From Hanamia caeni (lineage in GTDB: Bacteria > Bacteroidota > Bacteroidia > Chitinophagales > Chitinophagaceae): DNA of 64,000 bases. Shown one piece after another: positions 48,485 to 58,927 of the stretch; position 1 is the first letter of the stretch, and every line of letters starts with the position of its first letter. Position numbers and translations under genes: made by a program. A model generated the notes under the pieces. The model saw only the letters and a list, made by a program, of their open reading frames with translations. It had not been told where the DNA came from and searched no databases. The DNA is taken from NCBI RefSeq assembly GCF_003721595.1, contig NZ_RJJR01000013.1, forward strand, positions 124,001 through 188,000, read 5' to 3'.

Positions 48485-50413
48485 ATGATAACATTTTTAC
48501 AATCTGCATTTAAAACCGGCTTTTTTGTTTTTCTTCTGGCATTTTTGAGCCCCGGAACTTCGGAGGCACAGGTGAAATTCAGTGTGGTTTGTCCGCAAAA
48601 AAAAATAGGTAAAGAAGATGTATTGCAAGTAAAATTTAAAGTAGAAAATGCCACAAATGTAGAAAGCATTGTACCTCCTGATTTTAAAAATTTTACGATT
48701 GTCTCAGGGCCCAACCAGGAAAGTAGCCAATCAAATATTAATGGCAAAATCACCAGCTATGTGGCGCTCGGCTATACGCTGACCCCCAACAGCACCGGCA
48801 CATTTACCATCGGTTCCGCTACCACAGTTGCTGATGGCGAGCATCTTTCCACCCATCCCATCACTATAGTAGTCGTAAAAGGCTCTGTGGCGTCATCACA
48901 ACCATCCGGGCCTCAACAGAATTTGCCTCCATTCCCCCCGTTAAATTTTGATTTCCCTTCTGCCCCTGCTACGCGCCAGTTTGATGATTATATTTTAAAG
49001 CCGAACGAAAATGTGGAAGAAAAGACCGCAAAAAATTTATTCATCAAGGTGAATGTTAGTAAAAAGTCATGTTATGTAGGTGAGCCTGTTGTGGCTACCT
49101 ATCAGCTTTTTACAAGATTACCTTCAGAAACAACAATCACGGACGTGCCATCCTTCAACGGATTTTCGGTAAACGATTTGGATGTTTCAAGCAACTCAAC
49201 TGTTCAGAAATATAATGGCCGGATGTATAATGTATACAATATCCGGAAAGTTGAATTGTACCCATTGCAATCAGGAGATATTACTTTGGGTTCGATGACA
49301 TCTACAAATAAAGTAACGTTCGTAAAAGCTGCTTATCTCAACCGTCGCGACAGGGGAGGATTTTTTGATATGTTTCAGAATTTTGGCCAGGATGCCATTC
49401 CACCGGAAGGTCTGGTTGAGAAAAGCGTTACATTAAAATCACCTCCTGAAGTAATTAATGTAAAACCGCTTCCGGCCGACAAGCCCGCGGACTTTCGCGG
49501 TGCGGTTGGCGAATTTTCAATCGCTTCCTCATTGGAAAAAGATAAAATCAGCACTGATGATGCGGGCATTTTAAAACTTACGATCACAGGCAAAGGAAAT
49601 ATTCAACTGATAAATGCGCCCACTGTTTCGTGGCCCGACGGTATTGATGGCTATGATGCAAAAGTAAAAGACAATGTGGACAGGAAGCAGGTGCCTATGC
49701 AGGGGAGTAAAACATTTTCGTATCCTTTCACTGTTTCCAAACCCGGAAAATATTCTATTGATTCTATTGAATTTTCATACTTCGATCCTCTTTCTTCTTC
49801 CTATAAAATTCTTCGTACACCACCTTTGCATTTGGTGGTAACAAAGGGTAAAGGTATTCCGCATAATGGTTTATCAGGAGCTGCTAATTCTTCCTCTGCG
49901 GATGAAATTGTTTCCGCAAAAACTGAAATCATTGCAGGTATTATTCTGGTGGCGCTGGTGATTTTGGCCATTCTTTTTGTGTTGATTAGAAAACGCAGAA
50001 GCGGTGATGACCTCGAAAAAAATATTAAGCTTGATGATTTGAAGAATGACGAGCCGGCAGGTGATGAAATTAAAAAAACAGAATTCACCATTCCTGAAAA
50101 CCCGTTAAAGGAAGTTCATCAAAAGCTTATGGCGCAGGACAGCTATGGCTTTTACCATACATTAGATGCTTCTTTGAGAAAATTTTTGTCAGGGAAATTC
50201 AAAGTGCCTCAAGGCGAATTATCAAAAAAGCGGGTGAATGAAGAATTGGATAAATGTAATGTTACGCTTAATACTTCACTTATGCTCACGTCTTTAATGG
50301 ACGAAATACAAATGAATTTATATGCGCCTCCATCGCATGTGAGCCAACTCAATTCCATTTATGAAAAAGCATCCGAAGTAATTGTGTTGCTTGATAAACA
50401 AATTTGCCGTTAG
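48485..50413 (+). CDS. BatD-family protein
   Basis: 642 residues with signal peptide, several Ig-like beta-sandwich repeats in the periplasm (KFSVVCPQKKIGKEDVLQVKFKV ... KSCYVGEPVVATYQLFTRL ... RGAVGEFSIASSLEKDKISTDDAGILKLTITGKGNI), one TM helix (about residues 482-500, IIAGIILVALVILAILFVLI) and a cytoplasmic C-terminal helical domain. BatD belongs to the Bat aerotolerance group; here it stands alone, without batA, batB, batC or batE neighbours. Confidence 0.85.
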   Translation: MITFLQSAFKTGFFVFLLAFLSPGTSEAQVKFSVVCPQKKIGKEDVLQVKFKVENATNVESIVPPDFKNFTIVSGPNQESSQSNINGKITSYVALGYTLTPNSTGTFTIGSATTVADGEHLSTHPITIVVVKGSVASSQPSGPQQNLPPFPPLNFDFPSAPATRQFDDYILKPNENVEEKTAKNLFIKVNVSKKSCYVGEPVVATYQLFTRLPSETTITDVPSFNGFSVNDLDVSSNSTVQKYNGRMYNVYNIRKVELYPLQSGDITLGSMTSTNKVTFVKAAYLNRRDRGGFFDMFQNFGQDAIPPEGLVEKSVTLKSPPEVINVKPLPADKPADFRGAVGEFSIASSLEKDKISTDDAGILKLTITGKGNIQLINAPTVSWPDGIDGYDAKVKDNVDRKQVPMQGSKTFSYPFTVSKPGKYSIDSIEFSYFDPLSSSYKILRTPPLHLVVTKGKGIPHNGLSGAANSSSADEIVSAKTEIIAGIILVALVILAILFVLIRKRRSGDDLEKNIKLDDLKNDEPAGDEIKKTEFTIPENPLKEVHQKLMAQDSYGFYHTLDASLRKFLSGKFKVPQGELSKKRVNEELDKCNVTLNTSLMLTSLMDEIQMNLYAPPSHVSQLNSIYEKASEVIVLLDKQICR

Positions 50414-50719
50414 AAATTCAGAAACTATAAACTAACGGCGATGGGTATACGTTTTTAAGGGTGTCCCCATTTGCGGTTTTAAAATTAGCAGGCTAAATTT
50501 ACTTGCAGTAAAGCCATTTTTAATCGTGTTTTTATTTTGACATAATGAATCATACTGCTGAAATAAAATCCTTATTCATTCAGCATAGGACAGGATGCAG
50601 TTTGTTGTTTGAAAGAATATCTTTACATGCACACATTTATCTTTGTTTAATCACAATACTTATTGCCTGATGCAAATCAAAAGAGCCAATCTTAAACTTC
50701 AAGAGATTAATTTTAGAAA
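50414..50719. other. Intergenic region batD-like/GH106
   Basis: 306 bases. A perfect TATCTTTG (50638-50645) about 75 nt before the GH106 ATG is the likely promoter. The rest is A+T-rich with no gene, hairpin or terminator that I recognise. Confidence 0.45.
50638..50645 (+). promoter_or_regulatory. -7 promoter element TATCTTTG of the GH106 gene
   Basis: A full TAnnTTTG match, 74 nt upstream of the ATG at 50720. Confidence 0.45.
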
Positions 50720-53548
50720 ATGAAAAAAACGATTATTCTTTCGTTTACTGTCTTTTTTATTCATTACGTTTCGGCTCAAATCAAATGGCCTGCCATTACT
50801 GAACAAACAAAGCCCTGGACACGATGGTGGTGGCTGGGCAGTGAAGTGAATAAAAATGATCTTGCCGCAGTCATGCAACAATATCATGATGCAGGACTTG
50901 GCGGGCTGGAACTTACAGCAATTTACGGTGTGCAGCATGAAGAAGATCAATACATCAACTTCCTTTCGCCAAAGTGGATGGAGATGTTTGATTATACATT
51001 GCAAAAAGCCAAACAACTGAATCTCGGCATAGACCTGGCAAATGCTACCGGCTGGCCATTTGGCGGCCCCTGGATAGGAGACGAAGATGCATCCAAGGAT
51101 ATGGTTTATAAGACTTACAGCTTAAGCGCCGGAGAAACTTTGAAAGATACTATTCAATACATTCAACAGCCACTATTGCGCACGGAACATCCAATTGAAA
51201 AAACAATCAATGATATTTTACAACCCATTTCTGCCAATAAAGACTTACAGCAGTTGTCAATTGACCAGGTAAAATTTGCCCGTCCGCTGCCGCTGCAGGT
51301 GTTGATGGCTTATTCGGATGTGGGCGATACAGTTGAAGTAACAAATAAAGTAAATCAGAATGGGATATTGAACTGGACAGCTCCCAAAGGCAATTGGAAA
51401 CTCTATGCTCTTTTTATGGGATGGCATGGCAAGCAGGTAGAGCGCGCTGCGCCGGGCGGTGAAGGTAATGTGATTGATCATTTTTCGTCGGCTGCATTAG
51501 GCCATTACCTCGCTCGTTTTGACGAAGCCTTTAAGGGCCGCGATTTAAGCAACTTGCGTGGGTTTTTTAATGATTCGTATGAAGTAGATGATGCTGTGGG
51601 CCAATCAAATTATACGCCTTTGCTTTTTAAAGAATTTGAAAAAAGGCGCGGATATGATCTCAGGAAGTTTCTTCCTGATTTATTTACCAATACACCAACA
51701 GAAAAAAGCAATCGCATTGTGTGTGACTATCGCATGACTATTGATGAATTAATATTGAATGATTTTACAAAAGAGTGGTATAAATGGGCGCATAGTAAGG
51801 GTAAAATCGTGCGCAATCAATCGCATGGTTCTCCGGCCAATACGCTGGATTTGTATGGCGTGGTGGATATTCCCGAAACCGAAGGAACCGAAATACTGCG
51901 CATTAAATTTGCGCCTTCCGCTGCTCATATCATGGGCAAACCTTTGGCGTCGTCCGAATCGGCTACATGGTTAAAGGAGCACTTTTTGTCTTCACTGAGT
52001 GATGTAAAAGAAGCGCTCGACGTTTATTTTATTGGCGGCGTAAATCACATTTTCTATCATGGCACTGCTTATTCGCCTGCTTCGGAACCGTGGCCGGGAA
52101 GGCTTTTTTACGCATCGGTCGAATTTACTCAAACCAATCCTTTCTGGAATAATTTTTCAAAATTGAATCAGTATGTTGCCCGGACGCAATCGTTTCTGCA
52201 GAGTGGTAAATCGGACAATGATGTTTTATTGTATTTCCCTATCTACGATAAATATTCAGAGCCTTCCAAACAATTGCTGTTGCATTTTGATGGCATGAAA
52301 CCCGGATTTGACGGAACACCTTTTGAGCTGGCTGCAGATACCATGCAGCAAAAAGGCTATGCATTTGATTATATTTCTGACCGGCAGATAGAAAATCTTT
52401 CTGTTGATAAAGGAAAGATTGCAACAGGCGGCGTTTCCTATCAAACTATTGTGATACCCGGCGTTAAGTTTATGCTGGCTTCCACGCTACAAAAATTGGT
52501 GCACCTTGCTGAAAACGGCGCTACTGTCATATTTTATAATGGATTGCCCACGGATGTGCCAGGCTATGCTGAGCTTGATCAACACCGGAAATTATTCCAT
52601 AATCTCATCGGCGACATGCACTTCCAAAAAAACAAAAACGGTGTTGAAATGGCTGAAGCAGGCAAGGGGAAAATTTATCTGTCCGGAGATTTAATGCAAA
52701 CACTTCAGCTTGCCGGTATTCGTCGTGAGACGATGGCAGACGGCGGCCTTGAATATGCCAGGCGGCAAAATAAAGATGGCTCCGAATTCTATTTCATTGC
52801 CAATCGAAGTGATAAATTTTTTGAGGGCTGGGTGAATCTACAAACCAGCGCCAATGGGTCGGCGCTGTATCATCCTATGTCGGGAGATAGCGGCGTAGCT
52901 CGGTTTAGAAAAAATACCAACGGTAGCTCATCTGTCTTTTTGCAATTGGAACCAGGTGAAAGTATCATCGTACAAACATCAAAAAATGCGATTAAGGGAA
53001 CCGTTTATCCTTATCTTGAAAAGACGGGCGAGCCTGTGCAAATCAAAGGCAAATGGAGTGTAACGTTCTTAAGCGGCGGTCCAGTTTTGCCTGAAAAACT
53101 TCAACTGGATCATTTACAGCCGTGGACGGATTTTAAGGATACTTCTTACCAGGTATTTTCCGGTACTGCAGCGTATGTTACTCATTTTAAGATGCCGGCA
53201 TCAAAGGCAGCGCATTTTTTATTGAACCTTGGCGAAGTGAATGAAAGCGCTGAAGTATATTTAAATTCGAAACACGTGGCTACTGTTATCGGCCCGGTAT
53301 TTTCATGTAAACTTAACCGGAAAGATTTCAAAGAAAACAATGTGCTTGAAATAAAAGTAGCTAACAGCATGGCCAACCGCATCATCAATCTTGACAAAAA
53401 CCATGTATTCTGGAAGAAATTCAACAATATAAATTTTGCTGCAAAACTTCCACAGGATCGCGGTAAAGATGGCTTATTCAATGCAGCAAAATGGGAACCT
53501 GTGAAGTCAGGATTAACGGGGCCGGTTACTATTACGCCAATTAAATGA
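50720..53548 (+). CDS. Exported GH106-type alpha-L-rhamnosidase-like hydrolase
   Basis: 942 residues with signal peptide MKKTIILSFTVFFIHYVSAQ. The barrel start TKPWTRWWWLGSEVNKNDLAAVMQQYHDAGLGGLELTAIYG and LGIDLANATGWPFGGPWIGDEDASKDM are typical of GH106. VRNQSHGSPANTLDLYGVVDIPETEGTEI follows in the catalytic region, then a beta-galactosidase-like carbohydrate-binding domain (GTAAYVTHFKMPASKAAHFLLNLGEVNESAEVYLNSKHV). Probably removes terminal rhamnose from plant or microbial glycans. No SusCD pair or sensor adjoins it. Confidence 0.85.
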   Translation: MKKTIILSFTVFFIHYVSAQIKWPAITEQTKPWTRWWWLGSEVNKNDLAAVMQQYHDAGLGGLELTAIYGVQHEEDQYINFLSPKWMEMFDYTLQKAKQLNLGIDLANATGWPFGGPWIGDEDASKDMVYKTYSLSAGETLKDTIQYIQQPLLRTEHPIEKTINDILQPISANKDLQQLSIDQVKFARPLPLQVLMAYSDVGDTVEVTNKVNQNGILNWTAPKGNWKLYALFMGWHGKQVERAAPGGEGNVIDHFSSAALGHYLARFDEAFKGRDLSNLRGFFNDSYEVDDAVGQSNYTPLLFKEFEKRRGYDLRKFLPDLFTNTPTEKSNRIVCDYRMTIDELILNDFTKEWYKWAHSKGKIVRNQSHGSPANTLDLYGVVDIPETEGTEILRIKFAPSAAHIMGKPLASSESATWLKEHFLSSLSDVKEALDVYFIGGVNHIFYHGTAYSPASEPWPGRLFYASVEFTQTNPFWNNFSKLNQYVARTQSFLQSGKSDNDVLLYFPIYDKYSEPSKQLLLHFDGMKPGFDGTPFELAADTMQQKGYAFDYISDRQIENLSVDKGKIATGGVSYQTIVIPGVKFMLASTLQKLVHLAENGATVIFYNGLPTDVPGYAELDQHRKLFHNLIGDMHFQKNKNGVEMAEAGKGKIYLSGDLMQTLQLAGIRRETMADGGLEYARRQNKDGSEFYFIANRSDKFFEGWVNLQTSANGSALYHPMSGDSGVARFRKNTNGSSSVFLQLEPGESIIVQTSKNAIKGTVYPYLEKTGEPVQIKGKWSVTFLSGGPVLPEKLQLDHLQPWTDFKDTSYQVFSGTAAYVTHFKMPASKAAHFLLNLGEVNESAEVYLNSKHVATVIGPVFSCKLNRKDFKENNVLEIKVANSMANRIINLDKNHVFWKKFNNINFAAKLPQDRGKDGLFNAAKWEPVKSGLTGPVTITPIK

Positions 53549-53656
53549 TTAAGGAAATTGGTTCTTGCTAATAATCAACTTTCATACAGTAAAGAAACAA
53601 ATAATGCGGATTTCTATTTTAATGCGGTGATGAGATTTTTTTTCTTTTTTGGCAGA

Positions 53657-55030
53657 TTAAAACAAATACCGGTACAGCTCTTCCACTTTTCCCAAAGAAA
53701 TCACTTCAATGTTGAATTTATTTTTCCCTAACCCCTTAGTATTGTATTTACTCACAATAATTTTTTCAAATCCTAATTTTTCTGCCTCGGCAATTCGCTG
53801 TTCAATCCGATTGACGGCTCTGATTTCACCACTTAAACCGACCTCGCCCGAAAAACAGATTTGCATGGGCAGCGCCACATCTTCATACGAAGAAAGCAAA
53901 GCGCTTAATACGGCCAAATCAATAGAAGGGTCTTCTACTTTTAATCCGCCTGCAATATTTATAAAAACATCTTTTACGCCAAAATGAAAGCCGCCGCGCT
54001 TTTCCAAAACCGCCAGCAGCAATTGTAACCTTCGTAAGTCAAAACCAGTATTGGTTCTTTGCGGGGTTCCATAAACACTTTGTGTTACCAATGCCTGCAC
54101 TTCAATCAATAAAGGGCGTATCCCTTCCATCGTAGCGCCGATAGCTACACCGCTTAGCTGCTCCTCCTTTTGGGTAATTAATATTTCTGAAGGATTGGAA
54201 ACTTCTTTCATACCCTCGCTGGTCATTTCATAAATCCCTAACTCAGATGTAGAACCGAACCTGTTTTTTAAGGTTCGTAAAATCCGGTAGGCATAATGCC
54301 GGTCGCCTTCAAATTGCAAAACGGTGTCTACCATGTGCTCCAGAATTTTTGGCCCCGCAATGCTTCCGTCTTTGGTGATGTGGCCAATTAAAAATACCGG
54401 CGTATTGGTTTCTTTGGCAAAGCGCTGAAGCTCTGCGGCGCTTTCTCTTATTTGCGATACGCTTCCGGGCGCCGATTCTATATATGGCGATTGAATGGTT
54501 TGGATAGAATCAACAATAACTAATTGAGGTTTTAACTTTTTGATTTCTTTAAAAATACTTTGTGTGTTCGTTTCTGTTAACAGAAAAAAATTCTGATTAT
54601 CGATTTGCAGCCTGTCTGCCCGCATTTTGATTTGCTGTTCACTTTCTTCGCCGCTTATATACAAGGTGCGAATATGCTGCATTTGCAAAGTAGCCTGTAA
54701 AAAAAGTGTTGATTTCCCGATTCCGGGTTCTCCGGCTATTAGTATAATGCTGCCTAAAACAATACCACCGCCTAACACACGATTGAGTTCTTTATCGATT
54801 GTAATAATTCTTTTTTCCTCACCGCTGGTTACATCCTGGAGGGAAATGGTTTTAATGCCCCCACTCAAAGCAGAAAATTCTTTCCATTCTGATACAGGCT
54901 TTTCATTTCCTTTTACAATCACTTCTTCCACAAAAGTATTCCACTCATTGCATGACGGGCATTTACCTACCCACTTTGCACTTTCGTGTCCGCAGTTGTT
55001 ACAAAAAAAAGCCGTTTTAGTTTTGCTCAT
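53657..55030 (-). CDS. radA: DNA repair protein RadA
   Basis: 457 residues. N-terminal zinc finger FFCNNCGHESAKWVGKCPSCNEWNTF, RecA-like ATPase with Walker A GEPGIGKST and Walker B LVIVDSIQT, the RadA-specific KNRFG motif (RTLKNRFGSTSELG), and a C-terminal Lon-protease-like domain (VFINIAGGLKVEDPSIDLAVLSALLSS). Acts in homologous recombination as a branch-migration/helicase factor. Confidence 0.97.
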   Translation of the reverse strand: MSKTKTAFFCNNCGHESAKWVGKCPSCNEWNTFVEEVIVKGNEKPVSEWKEFSALSGGIKTISLQDVTSGEEKRIITIDKELNRVLGGGIVLGSIILIAGEPGIGKSTLFLQATLQMQHIRTLYISGEESEQQIKMRADRLQIDNQNFFLLTETNTQSIFKEIKKLKPQLVIVDSIQTIQSPYIESAPGSVSQIRESAAELQRFAKETNTPVFLIGHITKDGSIAGPKILEHMVDTVLQFEGDRHYAYRILRTLKNRFGSTSELGIYEMTSEGMKEVSNPSEILITQKEEQLSGVAIGATMEGIRPLLIEVQALVTQSVYGTPQRTNTGFDLRRLQLLLAVLEKRGGFHFGVKDVFINIAGGLKVEDPSIDLAVLSALLSSYEDVALPMQICFSGEVGLSGEIRAVNRIEQRIAEAEKLGFEKIIVSKYNTKGLGKNKFNIEVISLGKVEELYRYLF

Positions 55031-55533
55031 TTACTTAATGTACTAATGTGATGATTTGCTAATGTGCAAATTAATTCCTTGGTGCCAAAATAAGAATATT
55101 GAACATTTATACTTTTGCTGAAAGAGATTTTCAAATTACTGACAACGATGCATGTTATACAAATCTTCTTTTACAAAAAAGTTTTTCGATTATTCCCGTT
55201 CGATAGAATGTATTTTACAACAACCGGTTTTAAATCCGTTATGTATAAAAAAGTAAAAGAGCCGGTAATTCTACCAGCTCTTTGTACTTACTAACCCATT
55301 AAATTCTATTGCTAAATTACAAATTGCAGAGAGATAAACAAATTAAATTTCGGCGATGTGAATAATTTTTCTAACCCTTCACATATAAGAGCAAATAGCG
55401 TTTTGATTTCATCTACTATTGATTTTCAGTTGGTTACAAACAATAATTTCTACATTGGCGGTTATCAAAGTAATTATAAAAATATTTTGTTTATATTATA
55501 AACTAATTTATTTTTATGCTTTATTTATGTACA
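55031..55533. other. Intergenic region radA/TonB receptor
   Basis: 503 bases, A+T-rich, between divergent starts. No protein gene that I can support; frames are short. It contains one long hairpin (55251-55288), listed separately. Confidence 0.45.
55251..55288 (-). terminator. Long hairpin, terminator-like on the minus strand
   Basis: Arms AAGTA-AAAGAGC-GGTA pair with TACC-GCTCTTT-TACTT around loop ATTC (one mismatch and one bulge). On the minus strand a T6 tract follows. No minus-strand gene ends here, so it may close an unannotated small transcript or be a stand-alone structure. Confidence 0.4.
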
Positions 55534-57792
55534 ATGAAGATTTTAAGCATTCTTTTTCTTGTTTTAATTAGTTCTAATGCAATAAGCCAGGTAAAAATCG
55601 ATGGAAAAATCCTGAGCAATAAAAATATTCCGTTAGCAGGAGTAAGTGTCAGTATTATGGATTCCTACGACGGCGCCACCTCAGATTCCGCTGGCAATTT
55701 TTCTTTTATCACTTCAGAAAAGGGGCCGCATATTTTAAAAGCTACCTCTTCAGGTTTTAAGGATTATGAAGAAAAAATTGAAATCGCATCTTCACCTATA
55801 AATCTCAACATACAGCTCAAGGAAGCCATCACTGAATTAAAAGCGGTGGTAATTAGCGCCGGCACTTTTGAAGCAGGAGATGCAAAAAGAGCGACTGCCT
55901 TAAGCTCAATCGACATTGCTACTACAGCCAGCGCTAATTCGGATATTACTGCTGCGCTTAAAACGCTACCCGGCACCCAGCAAACAGGAGAAAGCACGGG
56001 TTTATTTGTAAGAGGCGGCACAGCCGATGAAACAAAATATTTCATCGATGGTTCATTGGTCAATCATTTTTATTACAGCACCGAACCGGGCCACGCATCG
56101 CGCGGCAGATTTAATCCGTTTTTATTTAAAGGAACGCTTTTTAGTTCCGGCGGATATTCTGCTTTATACGGCCAGGCGCTTTCTTCTGTGCTGCTGCTTG
56201 AGTCCATCGATCTTCCTGAAAAAACCTCAGCCAGTTTTGGAATTTCTTATCTCAATGCCAATGCAGGTATCCAAAAACTTTCTAAAAATAAAAAGTCATC
56301 CTGGGGAGCTACGTATTCCTATGCTAATTTATCGCTCGTTTATAATCTCATCAAACAAAGATTTGATTATTTCCAGGTTCCCATAGCGCACCAGGCAGAT
56401 GCAAATTTCAGAATTAAAACTTCATCCACTGGCATGTTAAAATATTATGGAATGTTTGGGGCTACTAATGTAGGTTTCAGAAACCAGGATGTGGACTCTT
56501 TAAAAATGAAAGATGCATTTGCGCTTAAAAATATAAACATCTATCACAACCTGTCGTGGCGTGAATTTTTTGGAAATGGGTGGAAAGTGGATATCGCAGG
56601 TTCGTACAGTAATAACGAAGATAAAATTAAAATGCAGCTGCAGGATGAAAACAATATGAAACAGGAAATACCAGACAATCCCCTGTATGCTTATAAAAAT
56701 TTCCGACTGGTAAGTAAAGGTAATTATGCTAATGGCAAAGTAATATTTGAAAAAAAGTTACAGGCGCTCAGCGCTATCCGGTTTGGCGCTGAGGATAATT
56801 ATAGTGATGAAAACGCAAATTATTACGAATATGACGGAACAATATATCCCCGTAAAATAAAAGAGAATATTTTTGCTGGTTTTGCTGAGGCCGATATTTA
56901 CCTGGCAAATAATTTCGCTGCGCGGGCCGGCGTACGCACAGAGCATTCTAAATTAATAGAAGAATGGAATGTTGCGCCGCGTATTTCTTTTGCTTATAAA
57001 TTTCCGGATAAGGGCCAGGTCTCTTTCGCCTATGGCAATTTTTACCAGGACCCTGACAACAAATACTTACCTTCTATCAATGCTTTGCATTTCGAAAAAG
57101 CTACTCATTATATATTGCAATATCAGAAATCAGTGAAAGACCGGTTTTTCAGAACGGAAATATTTTATAAAGAATACGACGACCTTATAAAAACCATGGG
57201 CGCTAACAATGAAAATTTCACCGCCATAAACAATAATGGTTTTGGCGATGCAAAGGGAATTGAATTTTTTTGGAGAGATAAAAAAACTTTCAAAAATTTA
57301 GATTACTGGATTTCTTATTCTTACCTTGATACCAAACGGGATTTTTTAAATTATCCTTCTTCTATTGAACCGTCTTTTGTTTCAAAACATACGGCGTCGA
57401 TAGTGCTTAAACAGTTTATAGCGCCGGTAAAAATGCAATTCAATATGTCTTATACTTTTGCTTCGGGCCGCCCTTACTATGCAATGGTATACGACGACAA
57501 TCAAAATAATTACTTTATAAAAGAGCAGGGACGAACAAAAAGCTATAATGATGTAAGTGTGAGCCTGAATTACCTTCCAACCGTATTTAATCCCAAAGCG
57601 AAAGCTTTTTCTGTTTTCGTACTTTCGGTAACCAACGTTTTTGGGTTTAAAAATGTGTATGCTTATAATTTTTCAGTAAACGGGCAAAATAAATTGGCCG
57701 TTACGCCGCCTTCCAGAAGATTTATTTTTATTGGATATTTTGTGAGCCTTGGAATTGACCGCACACAAGATGAGATTAATAATCATTTGTAA
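55534..57792 (+). CDS. TonB-dependent outer-membrane receptor with carboxypeptidase-like N-domain
   Basis: 752 residues from ATG 55534 (signal peptide MKILSILFLVLISSNAISQ); six upstream in-frame residues are ignored. A CarboxypepD_reg-like beta domain (KIDGKILSNKNIPLAGVSVSIMDSYDG...) is followed by the plug (TAALKTLPGTQQTGESTGLFVRGGTADETKYFIDGSLVNHF) and a 22-strand barrel with aromatic strand ends. Ends SLGIDRTQDEINNHL rather than a classic terminal Phe. Substrate unknown; no SusD partner is adjacent, so it is not a PUL pair. Confidence 0.87.
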   Translation: MKILSILFLVLISSNAISQVKIDGKILSNKNIPLAGVSVSIMDSYDGATSDSAGNFSFITSEKGPHILKATSSGFKDYEEKIEIASSPINLNIQLKEAITELKAVVISAGTFEAGDAKRATALSSIDIATTASANSDITAALKTLPGTQQTGESTGLFVRGGTADETKYFIDGSLVNHFYYSTEPGHASRGRFNPFLFKGTLFSSGGYSALYGQALSSVLLLESIDLPEKTSASFGISYLNANAGIQKLSKNKKSSWGATYSYANLSLVYNLIKQRFDYFQVPIAHQADANFRIKTSSTGMLKYYGMFGATNVGFRNQDVDSLKMKDAFALKNINIYHNLSWREFFGNGWKVDIAGSYSNNEDKIKMQLQDENNMKQEIPDNPLYAYKNFRLVSKGNYANGKVIFEKKLQALSAIRFGAEDNYSDENANYYEYDGTIYPRKIKENIFAGFAEADIYLANNFAARAGVRTEHSKLIEEWNVAPRISFAYKFPDKGQVSFAYGNFYQDPDNKYLPSINALHFEKATHYILQYQKSVKDRFFRTEIFYKEYDDLIKTMGANNENFTAINNNGFGDAKGIEFFWRDKKTFKNLDYWISYSYLDTKRDFLNYPSSIEPSFVSKHTASIVLKQFIAPVKMQFNMSYTFASGRPYYAMVYDDNQNNYFIKEQGRTKSYNDVSVSLNYLPTVFNPKAKAFSVFVLSVTNVFGFKNVYAYNFSVNGQNKLAVTPPSRRFIFIGYFVSLGIDRTQDEINNHL

Positions 57793-57900
57793 AGCGGAGA
57801 GCCGAAAGCAAAACGCATGGCTAAAGAACGAGACTAAGAATTATCAGGTATGAGGTTTGAGGTATTTGGGTTATTTATTATAAAACCTAAAATTAAGATT

Positions 57901-58191
57901 ATGGAAAAAGAAATTAAAGACCCGGAATTATGGAAAAGAGCGCAGAAAAGGGCAGCATTTAAATATCATGTGCTTATTTATTTTATCATGAATATTTTTT
58001 TCTGGACCGTCTGGTATCTTAGCCTGAAAAATACCCCGAGCCCAATCACGCATATTGAGAAGATACCGTGGCCCGTATGGCCAATGGTTGGCTGGGGCAT
58101 TGGGATTTTTTTTCATTACGTGGCTGCCTATAAAAATCAAAATTCCCTTGCCGAAAAAGAATATAATAAACTTAAAAACAATAATAATTGA
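57901..58191 (+). CDS. 2TM-domain membrane protein
   Basis: 96 residues from ATG 57901 (MEKEIKDPELWKRAQKRAAFKYHVL). Two TM helices (YHVLIYFIMNIFFWTVWYL and PVWPMVGWGIGIFFHYVAAY) joined by a polar loop, with a Lys-rich C-terminus. This is the 2TM domain (PF13239-like), common in Bacteroidota. Upstream in-frame residues are rejected because the domain begins at MEKEI. Confidence 0.78.
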   Translation: MEKEIKDPELWKRAQKRAAFKYHVLIYFIMNIFFWTVWYLSLKNTPSPITHIEKIPWPVWPMVGWGIGIFFHYVAAYKNQNSLAEKEYNKLKNNNN

Positions 58192-58232
58192 ACCAGGCAA
58201 CGGCTTTTTCTCTAATTCACAAAACAATCAAA

Positions 58233-58874
58233 ATGAAACAAACAATTTTTTTGGCGGCATTAATTAGCATTTCCGCATTTACTTTCGCCCAAAGCGCGAA
58301 ATATGAAGGAGCAATGAAAGCAAATATTTCGCAGCTCGATTCACTCATGGCAAAAGGCAATTATACCGAATTGGCCAATAATTTTACACGCATCGGCGAT
58401 GCCGAAAAAAACCAATGGCTTCCCTATTATTATGCCTCCTATTGCTACACCATGGACGCATTAAGAAGCCAGGATGCTTCGGCAAAAGATCCTATAGCGG
58501 ATAAAGCCGATTCATCCATTCAAAAAGCAGTGGCTACTTTAGGAAAAGATAATTCTGAAACAGCGCTTATCAAATCAATGATTGCAACTGTTCGCATGAC
58601 GGTAGATCCACAAAACCGTTACCAGCAGTATGGCCCCGCTATCACGGATAATCTGCAAAAATCTGAAACGCTGGACCCCGCTAATCCACGGCCTATTCTG
58701 TTTGAAGCTGAAAACAAATATTATACTCCGGAAGCATACGGCGGCAGCAAAGAAGAGGCAAAAAAGCTGTTAGAGAAAGCAAAAGTTCTTTTTGATAATT
58801 TCAAACCAGCCTCAGATATTTCACCCAATTGGGGTAAAGATGCATTGGAATATTTTTTATCGCAGTATAAATAA
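58233..58874 (+). CDS. Exported helical-repeat (TPR-like) protein
   Basis: 213 residues from ATG 58233 (signal MKQTIFLAALISISAFTFAQ). The mature part is made of helical hairpins (SAKYEGAMKANISQLDSLMAK, NQWLPYYYASYCYTMDAL, PADPRPILFEAENKYY-like), the pattern of tetratricopeptide repeats. It lies 41 nt after the 2TM gene and 53 nt before a regulator gene. Role unknown. Confidence 0.62.
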   Translation: MKQTIFLAALISISAFTFAQSAKYEGAMKANISQLDSLMAKGNYTELANNFTRIGDAEKNQWLPYYYASYCYTMDALRSQDASAKDPIADKADSSIQKAVATLGKDNSETALIKSMIATVRMTVDPQNRYQQYGPAITDNLQKSETLDPANPRPILFEAENKYYTPEAYGGSKEEAKKLLEKAKVLFDNFKPASDISPNWGKDALEYFLSQYK

Positions 58875-58927
58875 TTGGCTTCGAAGATCAAGTAAAAAAA
58901 ATATGATATTTATCGTAATTCAAAATA

